A DNA stretch of 64,000 nt, from NCBI GenBank assembly GCA_944320135.1, contig CALUGI010000016.1, forward strand, positions 1-64,000, written 5' to 3'. Source of the stretch: an uncultured Phocaeicola sp. Its GTDB lineage: Bacteria; Bacteroidota; Bacteroidia; Bacteroidales; Bacteroidaceae. Shown here piece after piece: positions 17,619 to 25,764 of this stretch. The translations under genes were made by a program, and so were the position numbers. How positions within the stretch are numbered: the first letter of the stretch is position 1; each line of letters begins with the position of its first letter. The notes under the pieces are model-generated. The model made no database searches, was not told the DNA's origin, and saw only the letters and a list, made by a program, of their open reading frames with translations.

Positions 17619-17672
17619 TGCAAACGTCAGGTAATGATGGCGGCGATGATGTGCAGTTGTCGTATAAGTCAT
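17613..17672 (-). CDS. hisL: his operon leader peptide
   Basis: A 19-codon reading frame, MTYTTTAHHRRHHYLTFAR, with four His codons in two adjacent pairs, located between the operon promoter (17698-17729) and the terminator before hisG. The peptide itself has no expected function; its translation senses charged tRNA-His. It contains HHRRHH rather than the seven-His run of Salmonella. Confidence 0.88.
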   Translation of the reverse strand: MTYTTTAHHRRHHYLTFAR

Positions 17673-17697
17673 AATGTTTTCTTTTTATTGTTCGTGA

Positions 17698-17729
17698 CAA
17701 AAGTATAGCTTATGATTCAATTGTGCAAA
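17698..17729 (-). promoter_or_regulatory. his operon promoter
   Basis: On the minus strand TTTG (17726-17729), 20 bases, then TACTTTTG (17698-17705), both full matches. Predicted start near 17691, about 19 bases before the leader peptide ATG. Confidence 0.75.
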
Positions 17730-17770
17730 TATTTATCGGAAAATCTTCCGTTTTTCTTTCAAACATAAAA

Positions 17771-18265
17771 TCAAAGATTGAAAGGGTCCGCCTCTCCGTC
17801 CTCCACTTCGCATCCGCTGAAGTGCAGTTCCCGAAGGGCTTTTTCCTTCGGAAAGGTAAAATAAGTGCATACGGTTTTCGTGCATACCTCCCCTTCCCGG
17901 TTGCAGATACAAGCGTTCACCGTCACGATGTTGCGTTTCTGTTCGGCAATGGAAGCCCTGAGCACCAAATACTCGTCGGTGGTATGCACCGGTTTGAGAT
18001 AGCGAAGCTCCATTTTCGAGGTCACGCCCGTAGTCTGCAGCTTGCGGGCGATAGTCCATGCGCTTATCTCGTCGAGTAAAGTGGCCTGGATGCCTCCGTG
18101 CAAAGTATTCGTCCACCCCTGATATTTCGGCTCCGGCTTCCATACGCTCACCACCTCGTCGCCGTCTTCGTAAAATTCCATCCGCACTCCCGCCTCATTG
18201 TCGGGCGCACACCCGAAACAGAAATACCCCTCCATTCCGAGCCAAGGATTGATTATCTTCTTCAT
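17771..18265 (-). CDS. Hotdog-fold acyl-CoA thioesterase, PaaI-like
   Basis: 164 residues. The hotdog helix is LHGGIQATLLDEISAW (about 55-70), with the Gly-Gly and acidic residue of PaaI-type thioesterases, preceded by CFGCAPDNEAGVRM, a motif common in this group. It would hydrolyse acyl- or aryl-CoA; the substrate is unknown. It ends only about 40 bases from the his promoter on the same strand. The Dabb gene lies 16 bases upstream, so the two form an operon. Confidence 0.85.
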   Translation of the reverse strand: MKKIINPWLGMEGYFCFGCAPDNEAGVRMEFYEDGDEVVSVWKPEPKYQGWTNTLHGGIQATLLDEISAWTIARKLQTTGVTSKMELRYLKPVHTTDEYLVLRASIAEQKRNIVTVNACICNREGEVCTKTVCTYFTFPKEKALRELHFSGCEVEDGEADPFNL

Positions 18266-18281
18266 GCTTCCTCCTTCCTTT

Positions 18282-18581
18282 TCAACATTCGTAATCGGCG
18301 CAGGCCCGCCCGCATTTCGCGTCTTTCAAGATGGCTGCGGCCGCCAGATGGTCGGGATGGACGGCGTAGGCTTTCACGTCGCCGAGCGAATCGAACACGC
18401 CTTCCAGACAGATGTCCCATTCTTCGGCAGGATTCATGTTCAGCCCCACATAAATGCTTCTGATGCAGGCTATCCGTTCGGGGAGCGACTCGACGGCAGC
18501 CTTGAAGCGGCGCATCACATCCGACTTTTCTGCCGGAGAGAGCGTTTCTTTCAATTTAAATAATACAATGTGCTTGACCAT
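18282..18581 (-). CDS. Dabb-family (stress-responsive alpha/beta barrel) protein
   Basis: 99 residues from the ATG at 18581 (MVKHIVLFKL), the typical family start; a longer frame runs through the repeat array upstream and was rejected. VKHIVLFKLKE at the N-terminus and HPDHLAAA near the end are family hallmarks. These small dimeric ferredoxin-fold proteins have no single known role. It is the first gene of the operon with the thioesterase and shares a symmetric promoter region with udk. Confidence 0.85.
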   Translation of the reverse strand: MVKHIVLFKLKETLSPAEKSDVMRRFKAAVESLPERIACIRSIYVGLNMNPAEEWDICLEGVFDSLGDVKAYAVHPDHLAAAAILKDAKCGRACADYEC

Positions 18582-18583
18582 AA

Positions 18584-18630
18584 TTTGCGTGATATTTATG
18601 ATTTCATTATATTTGCGTATTGCAAATATA
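18584..18630. promoter_or_regulatory. Symmetric divergent promoter, dabb / udk
   Basis: TATATTTGC (18608-18616) and GCAAATATA (18622-18630) form a perfect 9-bp dyad. The left arm is the plus-strand -7 element for udk, with TTTG at 18584-18587 (20-base gap). The right arm, read on the minus strand, is the -7 element for the Dabb gene. Confidence 0.7.
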
Positions 18631-18645
18631 CGGATTTTAAACGAA

Positions 18646-18768
18646 TGTCCGGCACCTGTTCCGGCAAAAACGCCGGCAGTTTTCCGCAAAAACACGGAAG
18701 CCTTTCCGCAAAACGCGGAGGACTTTTCCCGTCTGACACGGACGGAACCGGAAGCGGCGGACATTTGC
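18646..18768 (+). repeat. 22-bp tandem mini-hairpin array in the udk leader
   Basis: Four consecutive 22-base units start at 18659, 18681, 18703 and 18725, with partial units on both sides. Each folds into its own small stem: CCGGC/GCCGG, TTCCG/CGGAA, TCCGC/GCGGA, CCGT/ACGG. Loops are A-rich in the first three. The stems differ between units while pairing is kept. No protein is encoded. With the promoter at 18608 the array would be transcribed in the udk 5' leader. Confidence 0.7.
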
Positions 18769-18787
18769 CGTCAACCAAACGCCCATT

Positions 18788-19399
18788 ATGATTATCATCG
18801 GAATCGCAGGAGGGACAGGCTCCGGAAAAACAACTGTCGTAAAGCGCATCGTGGAAAGCCTGCCTCCGGACGAGGTGGCGGTGCTTCCGCTCGACTCATA
18901 CTATAAAGACAGCAGCCACATTCCTCCGGAAGAACGGCAAAGCATCAATTTCGACCATCCCGACGCCTTCGACTGGGAGCTGCTTTCGAGGCACATCGCC
19001 ATGCTGCGGCGCGGAGAAGCCATCGAACAGCCCGTCTATTCCTACCTTACCTGCACGCGCCAGCCTCAGACCATCCACGTAGAGCCACACAAGGTGGTGA
19101 TAGTGGAAGGCATCTTGGCATTGAGCGACAAGCGGCTCAACCGGCTGATGGACTTGCGCGTGTTCGTGGACGCTGACCCCGACGAACGCCTCATCCGCGT
19201 AATCCAACGCGACGTCATCGAACGGGGACGCACGGCAGAAGCGGTGATGGAACGCTACATGCGCGTGCTCAAACCTATGCACATCGAGTTCATAGAACCC
19301 GCCAAACGCATAGCCGACTTGATTGTCCCTCAAGGAGGCCACAACGAAAAAGCGATAGAAATCCTGAAACTTTACATCGAAAAAATAGTCGGACGATGA
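18788..19399 (+). CDS. udk: Uridine kinase
   Basis: 203 residues. It phosphorylates uridine and cytidine in pyrimidine salvage. The P-loop is GGTGSGKT (8-15); the LPLDSYYKD, NFDHPDAFD and YDFxxHTR-like YSYLTCTRQ segments and the lid RDVIERGRT match the family. Normal length. The next gene overlaps its stop by 4 bases, so an MltF-like lytic transglycosylase is translated from the same message. Confidence 0.95.
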   Translation: MIIIGIAGGTGSGKTTVVKRIVESLPPDEVAVLPLDSYYKDSSHIPPEERQSINFDHPDAFDWELLSRHIAMLRRGEAIEQPVYSYLTCTRQPQTIHVEPHKVVIVEGILALSDKRLNRLMDLRVFVDADPDERLIRVIQRDVIERGRTAEAVMERYMRVLKPMHIEFIEPAKRIADLIVPQGGHNEKAIEILKLYIEKIVGR

Positions 19400-20775
19400 A
19401 ACGAAACACAATGCAATGGCTTTGCCTGCTGGCGTGCGTATGCCTGATGTCCTGCCAGCCGAAACAGGAAAAGAAAGCATACGTCGATTTGCCGCAAATC
19501 AAAGAAAAGGGAGAACTCGTGGCTTTGACCGTAAACGGCTCGGCCTCCTACTTCAACTACCGGGGCGAACCGATGGGCTTCCAGTACGAACTGGCGCAAC
19601 AATTCGCGCGCTCGCTGGGTCTGAAGCTGAAAATAAAGGTGATGAAAGACGAAACGGAACTGGCGGACAGCCTCCTTCAAGGAAAAGGAGACTTGATAGC
19701 CTACAACCTCACCATCACCAATCCGCTGAAAGACAGCCTCATCTTCTGCGGAGAAGAAAACATCACCCGCCAAATCATCGTGCAGCGCAAGGGGAAGAAA
19801 GCCCTGAAAGACGTAACCCAGCTGCTCGGAAAAGATGTATACACGACGCCCGGAACATCCTACAGCAGGCTTGTCAACCTCAACAACGAGCTGGGGGGAG
19901 GAATCCGCATCCACGAAGTGCCTACAGACTCTGCCACTGCCGAAGACTTGATTACGCAAGTATCGGAAGGACAGATAGACTACACCGTGGCCACTGACGA
20001 GATTGCCAGGATAAACCGCACCTATTATCCGAACCTTGACATCAGTCTCGCCATCAGTTTCGACCAGCGTTCGTCGTGGGCGGTGCGGAAAACCTCGCCG
20101 CTGCTGGCGGAAGCCGCCGACAAATGGCACCGTGAAAACATCAGTTCCGCCGAATTCCGCGCCAGCGCGCGCCGGTATTTCGAGCTGAACAAGCGGCCCT
20201 CCTACGGCCCCATCCTCTCCGCCAAGGAAGGAAAGATATCGCTTTACGATGACCTTTTCCGCAAGTATGCCTCGCAAATCGGCTGGGACTGGCGTCTGCT
20301 CGCCGCCTTAGCCTATACCGAGTCGAACTTCAATCCCAACGTTGTCTCATGGGCGGGAGCCGTAGGGCTTATGCAACTCATGCCGGCCACCGCCCGTTCG
20401 TTGGGAGTGCCTCCGGGAAAGGAGACAGACCCGGAGGAAAGCATCAAAGCCGCCGTGAAGTATATCGCCTCCATGCAGCGCACTTTCTCGAAAATACAAG
20501 ACAAGGATGAGCGAATCAAGTTCGTGCTGGCTTCATACAACGCAGGCATCGGCCATGTGTCCGATGCAATGGCGCTGGCGGAGAAGTACGGGCGCAACCG
20601 TTACGTGTGGGAGCACAGCGTAGCCCACTTCATCCTGCTCAAAAGCGAGAAGGAATACTACCAGGACCCGGTGTGCAAAAACGGATATTTGAGAGGAACG
20701 GACACGTACCGCTTCGTGAAAGACATCCTCGCCAGAGCCGGATATTACAAGAAAAGAATTAAGGACGGCAACTGA
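19396..20775 (+). CDS. MltF-like membrane-bound lytic murein transglycosylase
   Basis: 459-residue lipoprotein (lipobox LMSC, Cys 20). The N-terminal part (about 40-265) is a bacterial solute-binding type 3 domain and the C-terminal part (about 295-430) a soluble-lytic-transglycosylase domain with the catalytic Glu in AYTESNFNP and the family motifs GLMQLMPATA and ASYNAG. It cleaves peptidoglycan glycan strands to 1,6-anhydro-muropeptides. Two-domain order and length match MltF. It overlaps udk by 4 bases and converges on the GH73 gene with 14 bases between stops. Confidence 0.92.
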   Translation: MKRNTMQWLCLLACVCLMSCQPKQEKKAYVDLPQIKEKGELVALTVNGSASYFNYRGEPMGFQYELAQQFARSLGLKLKIKVMKDETELADSLLQGKGDLIAYNLTITNPLKDSLIFCGEENITRQIIVQRKGKKALKDVTQLLGKDVYTTPGTSYSRLVNLNNELGGGIRIHEVPTDSATAEDLITQVSEGQIDYTVATDEIARINRTYYPNLDISLAISFDQRSSWAVRKTSPLLAEAADKWHRENISSAEFRASARRYFELNKRPSYGPILSAKEGKISLYDDLFRKYASQIGWDWRLLAALAYTESNFNPNVVSWAGAVGLMQLMPATARSLGVPPGKETDPEESIKAAVKYIASMQRTFSKIQDKDERIKFVLASYNAGIGHVSDAMALAEKYGRNRYVWEHSVAHFILLKSEKEYYQDPVCKNGYLRGTDTYRFVKDILARAGYYKKRIKDGN

Positions 20776-20789
20776 AACGGCGCCCTCCC

Positions 20790-21680
20790 CTACTGAAGCC
20801 ACACGATGGAACCGACAGGGGGCACTCCGTCGCCCTCGTCCAAGCCGTTCAACTTATAGAGGTTCTTCAGCTTCACGCCGAATTTCTGGGAAATGGAATA
20901 CATCGAGTCGCCCGGACGGACAACGTAGCTGACGAAACCGTCGACCCCGCGCTTGTGCTTTTCCTCCAAATACACGATTTCCCCGCCCTTAAACTCGTAG
21001 CCTTTGGGAAGCTCGTTGTAGGTGCGGACTTTTTTCTTCTTGATGTCAAACTCCTTGCCTATCGACTTGAACGTATCCCCTTCGCGGGCAACCACATAAA
21101 GCAGGTCGTTGGCAATGTAAGGCTGGTGGGGATTCGGAAATTCTTCCGCCCATTTCAGCCCGCCTTTCTTGTCGTATCGGTCGAGGTCGTACAGCTCGAT
21201 GATGCTGATGAGCCGCGAAGCATATTTCGGGTCGGTGGCGTAGCCCGCCTTCTTCAGCCCTTTCGCCCAGCCCTTGTAGTCGGTTATTTTCAGCTTGAAC
21301 AGGAAAGCGTATCGCGAGCCCCCGCGCAAAAACTTGGAATGGTCGCGATAGGAATCTTTCGGATGGCGGTAAGCGCGGAAACACTCGTTGGGTGCATCGT
21401 CATTGGCGCGCACCGTCCGTCCGTCCCAATACCGCCCGCACTTGATGCCGAAATGGTTGTTCGACTTCCGCGCGAGCTGGCTCTTCCCGGCCCCCGACTC
21501 AAGCAGCCCCTGCGCCAGCGTAATGCTTGCCGGCACGCGGTAACGCTTCATCTCGTCCACCGCAATTTTGCGGTATTTGTGGATATAGTCTTCATAAGCC
21601 TTGCTGCGTTTTTGAGCCGGCAGGGAACACGCCATCAAGCCCGCCAGCAGGAAAAAGAAAATGTGTCGCATACGTTCCAT
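20790..21680 (-). CDS. GH73 glucosaminidase with two LysM domains
   Basis: 296 residues from 21680, where the signal peptide begins (RHIFFFLLAGLMACSLPA). The muramidase/glucosaminidase domain (about 30-165) has the catalytic Glu in LAQGLLESGAGKSQLA and NNHFGIKC. Two LysM peptidoglycan-binding repeats follow: YVVAREGDTFKSIGKEF and YVVRPGDSMYSISQKFG. It hydrolyses peptidoglycan in the periplasm. The frame stays open far upstream through a repeat array, but that text is not protein-like. It stands tail-to-tail with another murein hydrolase gene. Confidence 0.92.
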   Translation of the reverse strand: MERMRHIFFFLLAGLMACSLPAQKRSKAYEDYIHKYRKIAVDEMKRYRVPASITLAQGLLESGAGKSQLARKSNNHFGIKCGRYWDGRTVRANDDAPNECFRAYRHPKDSYRDHSKFLRGGSRYAFLFKLKITDYKGWAKGLKKAGYATDPKYASRLISIIELYDLDRYDKKGGLKWAEEFPNPHQPYIANDLLYVVAREGDTFKSIGKEFDIKKKKVRTYNELPKGYEFKGGEIVYLEEKHKRGVDGFVSYVVRPGDSMYSISQKFGVKLKNLYKLNGLDEGDGVPPVGSIVWLQ

Positions 21681-21704
21681 TGCTTTTCTTTTGACAAATT
21701 TCCA

Positions 21705-21712
21705 CAAAGATA
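21705..21712 (-). promoter_or_regulatory. -7 element of the GH73 gene
   Basis: The minus strand reads TATCTTTG, 24 bases before the start at 21680. Confidence 0.55.
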
Positions 21713-21763
21713 ACGGATTAAAGGAAAAGGGATGCGGCGCAATGCTTAAAAAAATCAAAGTTC

Positions 21764-21850
21764 GTCCGGGAAACGCCCGCACGCTCTGGCGGAAACGCGC
21801 GGACATTCCGGCAAAAACGCGCCCGCGCTCCGGACGAAACGCGCAGGCGT
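21764..21850 (+). repeat. 22-bp tandem array between GH73 and trxB
   Basis: Units start at 21764 (21 bases), 21785, 21807 and 21829 (22 bases each), of the form TCCGGCAAAAACGCGCCCGC. Internal stems are shorter than in the udk leader (for example GCG-GAAA-CGC). It lies between the two divergent promoters and would not be transcribed from either. Confidence 0.65.
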
Positions 21851-21885
21851 TTGTTTTCATTTTCAGTAATAATAATACAGAATAA

Positions 21886-21916
21886 TTGCACCCGACAATA
21901 AAAAGATATATTTTTG
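21886..21916 (+). promoter_or_regulatory. trxB promoter
   Basis: TTG (21886-21888), 20 bases, then TATTTTTG (21909-21916). The ATG is at 21980. Confidence 0.6.
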
Positions 21917-21979
21917 TCCCGCTTTTCCCGGAGATTTCGGAAAAGAAAACGAATACGAACCACATAAAAAACGCAAATC

Positions 21980-22927
21980 ATGACAACGGAACACGTGAAA
22001 TGTTTGATTATCGGATCAGGGCCCGCCGGATATACGGCAGCCATCTACGCGGGACGAGCCAACATCGCCCCCGTCGTGTACGAAGGGCTGCAGCCGGGCG
22101 GACAGCTGACCATCACCACGGAAGTGGAAAATTTCCCCGGCTATCCGGAAGGAGTAACAGGCCCCGTGCTGATGGACGACCTGCGCAGACAGGCGGAACG
22201 TTTCGGAGCGGACATCCGCCACGGAATTGTCACGAAAGCCGACCTGAGCAAAGCCCCCTACACCTTTATCATAGATGAAGAAAAGGAAATTGCGGCCGAC
22301 ACGGTCATCATCTCTACCGGAGCCACCGCAAAATACTTAGGTCTGGACGACGAAAAGAAATATGCGGGCATGGGCGTAAGCGCATGCGCCACGTGCGACG
22401 GGTTCTTCTACCGCAAGAAGACGGTAGCCGTGGTGGGCGGAGGCGACACCGCCTGCGAAGAAGCCGTCTATCTGGCAGGGCTTGCAAGCAAAGTGTACAT
22501 GGTGGTGCGCAAGCCTTACCTGCGCGCTTCGAAAATCATGCAGGAGCGCGTGATGAGCCACCCCCACATCACGGTGCTGTTCGAGCACAACGCCGTGGGG
22601 CTTTACGGCGACAACGGCGTGGAAGGTATGCACGTGGTGAAACGGCTCGGAGAACCGGACGAAGAACGCTACGACATCCCCATCGACGGGTTCTTCCTCG
22701 CCATCGGCCACAAGCCGAACTCGGACATCTTCAAGCCGTGGGTGAAAACCGACGAAACCGGATACATCGTCACCGAACCGGACACTCCGCGCACGGGAAT
22801 ACCGGGCGTGTTTGCCGCAGGCGACGTGGCCGACCCTCACTACCGGCAAGCCGTCACTGCCGCCGGAAGCGGATGCAAGGCGGCTATCGAGGCCGAACGG
22901 TATCTTTCGGCCAACGGAATGCTATAA
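21980..22927 (+). CDS. trxB: Thioredoxin-disulfide reductase
   Basis: 315 residues. An FAD/NADPH enzyme that reduces thioredoxin. The FAD-binding GSGPAGY lies at 12-18, the redox pair in ACATCDG (Cys 136, Cys 139), the NADPH-binding GGGDTA at about 154-159, and the C-terminal FAD motif in GVFAAGDV. Full family length. The M16 protease gene begins 17 bases downstream and the ABC genes follow closely, so one message may carry all four. Confidence 0.96.
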   Translation: MTTEHVKCLIIGSGPAGYTAAIYAGRANIAPVVYEGLQPGGQLTITTEVENFPGYPEGVTGPVLMDDLRRQAERFGADIRHGIVTKADLSKAPYTFIIDEEKEIAADTVIISTGATAKYLGLDDEKKYAGMGVSACATCDGFFYRKKTVAVVGGGDTACEEAVYLAGLASKVYMVVRKPYLRASKIMQERVMSHPHITVLFEHNAVGLYGDNGVEGMHVVKRLGEPDEERYDIPIDGFFLAIGHKPNSDIFKPWVKTDETGYIVTEPDTPRTGIPGVFAAGDVADPHYRQAVTAAGSGCKAAIEAERYLSANGML

Positions 22928-22944
22928 CTTTACACCAAATTTAT

Positions 22945-25758
22945 ATGAAGAGCTTTTTCAGAAAAACATTCGCCGCCATCTTCCTGATGGGAAGCGCGGC
23001 TGCGGCATTCGCACAGCAGATGCCGCCTATCCCGACCGACCCGAACGTGCGCGTCGGCAAGCTGGACAACGGACTGACTTACTATATCCGACACAACGGA
23101 CAGCCGGAGAATCTGGCCGACTTCTACATTGCCCAAAAAGTGGGCTCCATCCTCGAAGAAGACAACCAGCGCGGTCTGGCCCACTTCCTCGAACACATGT
23201 GCTTCAACGGCACCGCCAACTTCCCCGGCAACCTGCTCCGCGAGTATCTGGAACAGAACGGAGTGAAATTCGGCACCAACCTCAATGCGTACACCTCCGT
23301 CGACGAAACCGTGTACAACATCACGAACGTACCCGTGCGCGAGGGGCTTGTAGACTCCTGCCTGCTCATCCTCCACGACTGGGCGAACGACTTGACGCTG
23401 GACCCGCAGGAAATCGACAAGGAACGCGCCGTGATTCATGAAGAATGGCGCACACGTTCGGGAGCAATGATGCGCATGTATGAAAAAGTGTTCCCCGTCA
23501 TCTACAAAAACAGCAAGTACGCCTACCGCCTGCCCATCGGCACGATGGAAGTGGTGGACAACTTCCCCTATCAGGCTCTGCGCGACTACTACGAAAAATG
23601 GTACCGTCCCGACCAGCAAGGCATCATCGTGGTAGGAGACATCGACGTGGACAAGATGGAACAGAAAATCAAAGCTGTCTTCTCCCCCATCAAGATGCCG
23701 GAAAATGCAGCCAAGCGCGAATACTTCCCCGTGCCCGACAACGAAGAACCGATTGTGGCCATTGCCAAAGACAAAGAGCAGGAAGTGCCCATCATCTACC
23801 TTTTCCACAAACACGACGCTTTCCCCAACGAACAGAAGTCCGACATGGGATATCTCGTGGTCAACTACATGAAATACATGATTGCCTACATGCTCAACGC
23901 ACGCTTGAACGAACTGACGCAGCAGGCCGACGCTCCTTTCCTGCAAGCCCAAGCATACGACGGCGACTTCCTTGTGGCAAAAACCAAAGAAGCCTTCATC
24001 GGCTTAGCCGTAGCGAAAGAAGACGGGATACTGACCTCTACCGAAGCGTTGATGACAGAAATCGAGCGCGTGCGCCAGTTCGGATTCACCGCCAGCGAAT
24101 ACGCCCGCGCCAAAGCCGATTATTTGAGAGCGCTTGAGGTGGCCTACAACGAACGCGACAAGCAAAGAACAAACGCTTACGTGCAAGAGTACGTGAGAAA
24201 CTTCATCGACAACGAGCCGATTCCGGGAATAGAGAACGAATACGCCATCATGAACCAGATAGTCCCGAACATCCCGGTCGAAGCGGTCAACGGGTTCATG
24301 AAGCAGCTCATCAAAGAAAACAACATCGTGCTCAGCGTCTTCTGCCCTGAGAAAGACACGATGAAGTACCCGACCGAAGCCGACCTGAAAGCGGTTATCG
24401 ACAAAGTGCGTGCAGAAAAGCTCGAAGCATACGTCGACAAGGTTTCCGACGAACCGCTGATGAAAGAAAAGCCGCAAGCCGGCAAAGTGGTGAAAACGGA
24501 AACAGGAATGTTCGGTTCTACCGTCCTTACGCTGAGCAACGGCGTGCGTGTCATCATGAAACCCACCGACTTTAAAGCCGACGAAATCCGCATGACCGCC
24601 TACAGTCCGGGAGGAAACTCTTTGTTCGACGACAGCGACGTGCTCCAATACAGCCTGCTGAACGACATCGTATCGGTAGGGGGATTGGGCAACTTCAGCA
24701 ATGTAGACCTCGACAAAGTGCTTGCCGGAAAGATGGCTTCGGCCAATGCCTCTGTAAACACGCTTACCGAGGGCTTGTCCGGCAGCTGTTCTCCGAAGGA
24801 CTTCGAGACCATGCTCCAGCTTGTCTACCTGCGCTTCACGGCTCCCCGCATGGATCAAGAAGCGTTCACCTCGTTCATCCAGCGCACTAAGGCGGCCCTG
24901 AGCAACCAAGAAGCCAACCCGATGTCTGCATTCAGCGACACGCTGAGAGTAGCTCTCTACAACAACCATCCGCGCGCCCTCGACCTGCAAGCCGAAATGC
25001 TTGACAAAATCGATTACAACAAGGTCATGTCGCTCTATAAAGACCGCTTTGCCGAGGCTGGCGACTTCACTTTCATCCTTGTAGGAAACGTGGATCCGGC
25101 CACAGCCACTCCGCTTATCGAGCAATACTTGGGAGGACTGCCCACCATCAAGCGCAAGGAGAACTTCCGCGACAACAAGATGAATATCCGCAAAGGCACT
25201 TACAACAACGATTTCGTCCGCACGATGGAAACGCCCAAGGCGACCGTGGTTCTCGTCAACAGCGGCAAATGCGCGTACACTCAGAAGAACAAACTCCTGA
25301 TGAGCATCATGGGACAGCTGCTTGACATCCTCTACACACAAACCGTGCGCGAAGAAGCGGGAGGCACCTACGGCGTGAACTGCTACGGGGAACTCAACAA
25401 ATACACCAAGGAAGAAGGCATATTCCAAATTTATTTCGACACAGACCCGGCCAAACGCGCCGACATGGTGGAACTGATAAAGAAAGGAATCGCCGACTTC
25501 ATCGCGGCAGGGCCAAAAGAAGACGACCTGAACAAAGTGAAGGAATACATGCTGAAAACTTACCAGCAGAACCAGAAGGAGAACAACTACTGGGTAGGAA
25601 TGCTTCAAGAGTACTATTGGGACAATCTGGACATGAACACCGGATACGAAGACACGCTGAGGAACATCACGGCCGATGACCTGAAAGCCTTCGCCAAGGC
25701 GTTCTTCGGACAGAACAACCAGATTGAAGTAAGCATGAGCGCGCCGGAACAAAAATAA
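22945..25758 (+). CDS. M16 (insulinase/pitrilysin) family zinc protease, exported
   Basis: 937 residues from the ATG at 22945, which opens a signal peptide (KTFAAIFLMGSAAAAFAQ). The frame is open further upstream inside trxB, but that text is antisense-like and not protein-like. The inverted zinc motif HFLEH (His 80, Glu 83, His 84) is intact in the first M16 module, with the third ligand expected near HEEWRTRSG. The second, inactive-type module follows from about residue 530 (LSNGVRVIMKPTDF), with R/Y-type C-terminal residues (REEAGGTYGV). It is a periplasmic peptidase. The permease gene starts 6 bases after its stop. Confidence 0.92.
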   Translation: MKSFFRKTFAAIFLMGSAAAAFAQQMPPIPTDPNVRVGKLDNGLTYYIRHNGQPENLADFYIAQKVGSILEEDNQRGLAHFLEHMCFNGTANFPGNLLREYLEQNGVKFGTNLNAYTSVDETVYNITNVPVREGLVDSCLLILHDWANDLTLDPQEIDKERAVIHEEWRTRSGAMMRMYEKVFPVIYKNSKYAYRLPIGTMEVVDNFPYQALRDYYEKWYRPDQQGIIVVGDIDVDKMEQKIKAVFSPIKMPENAAKREYFPVPDNEEPIVAIAKDKEQEVPIIYLFHKHDAFPNEQKSDMGYLVVNYMKYMIAYMLNARLNELTQQADAPFLQAQAYDGDFLVAKTKEAFIGLAVAKEDGILTSTEALMTEIERVRQFGFTASEYARAKADYLRALEVAYNERDKQRTNAYVQEYVRNFIDNEPIPGIENEYAIMNQIVPNIPVEAVNGFMKQLIKENNIVLSVFCPEKDTMKYPTEADLKAVIDKVRAEKLEAYVDKVSDEPLMKEKPQAGKVVKTETGMFGSTVLTLSNGVRVIMKPTDFKADEIRMTAYSPGGNSLFDDSDVLQYSLLNDIVSVGGLGNFSNVDLDKVLAGKMASANASVNTLTEGLSGSCSPKDFETMLQLVYLRFTAPRMDQEAFTSFIQRTKAALSNQEANPMSAFSDTLRVALYNNHPRALDLQAEMLDKIDYNKVMSLYKDRFAEAGDFTFILVGNVDPATATPLIEQYLGGLPTIKRKENFRDNKMNIRKGTYNNDFVRTMETPKATVVLVNSGKCAYTQKNKLLMSIMGQLLDILYTQTVREEAGGTYGVNCYGELNKYTKEEGIFQIYFDTDPAKRADMVELIKKGIADFIAAGPKEDDLNKVKEYMLKTYQQNQKENNYWVGMLQEYYWDNLDMNTGYEDTLRNITADDLKAFAKAFFGQNNQIEVSMSAPEQK

Positions 25759-25764
25759 GGGGCC

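Noticed and set aside
17581-17640. tRNA or riboswitch upstream of hisG
   Set aside because: No cloverleaf fits; the leader peptide, terminator and alternative pairing explain the stretch.
18659-18746. CRISPR array made of the 22-bp tandem units
   Set aside because: Units are contiguous and degenerate with no spacers, and no cas gene is in the window.
20790-21965. N-terminal extension of the GH73 protein to 391 residues
   Set aside because: The added text is translated from a promoter and a repeat array, and the signal peptide begins only at 21680.
22384-22944. Extension of the M16 protein upstream into trxB
   Set aside because: The added residues are an out-of-frame reading of trxB; the signal peptide starts at 22945.
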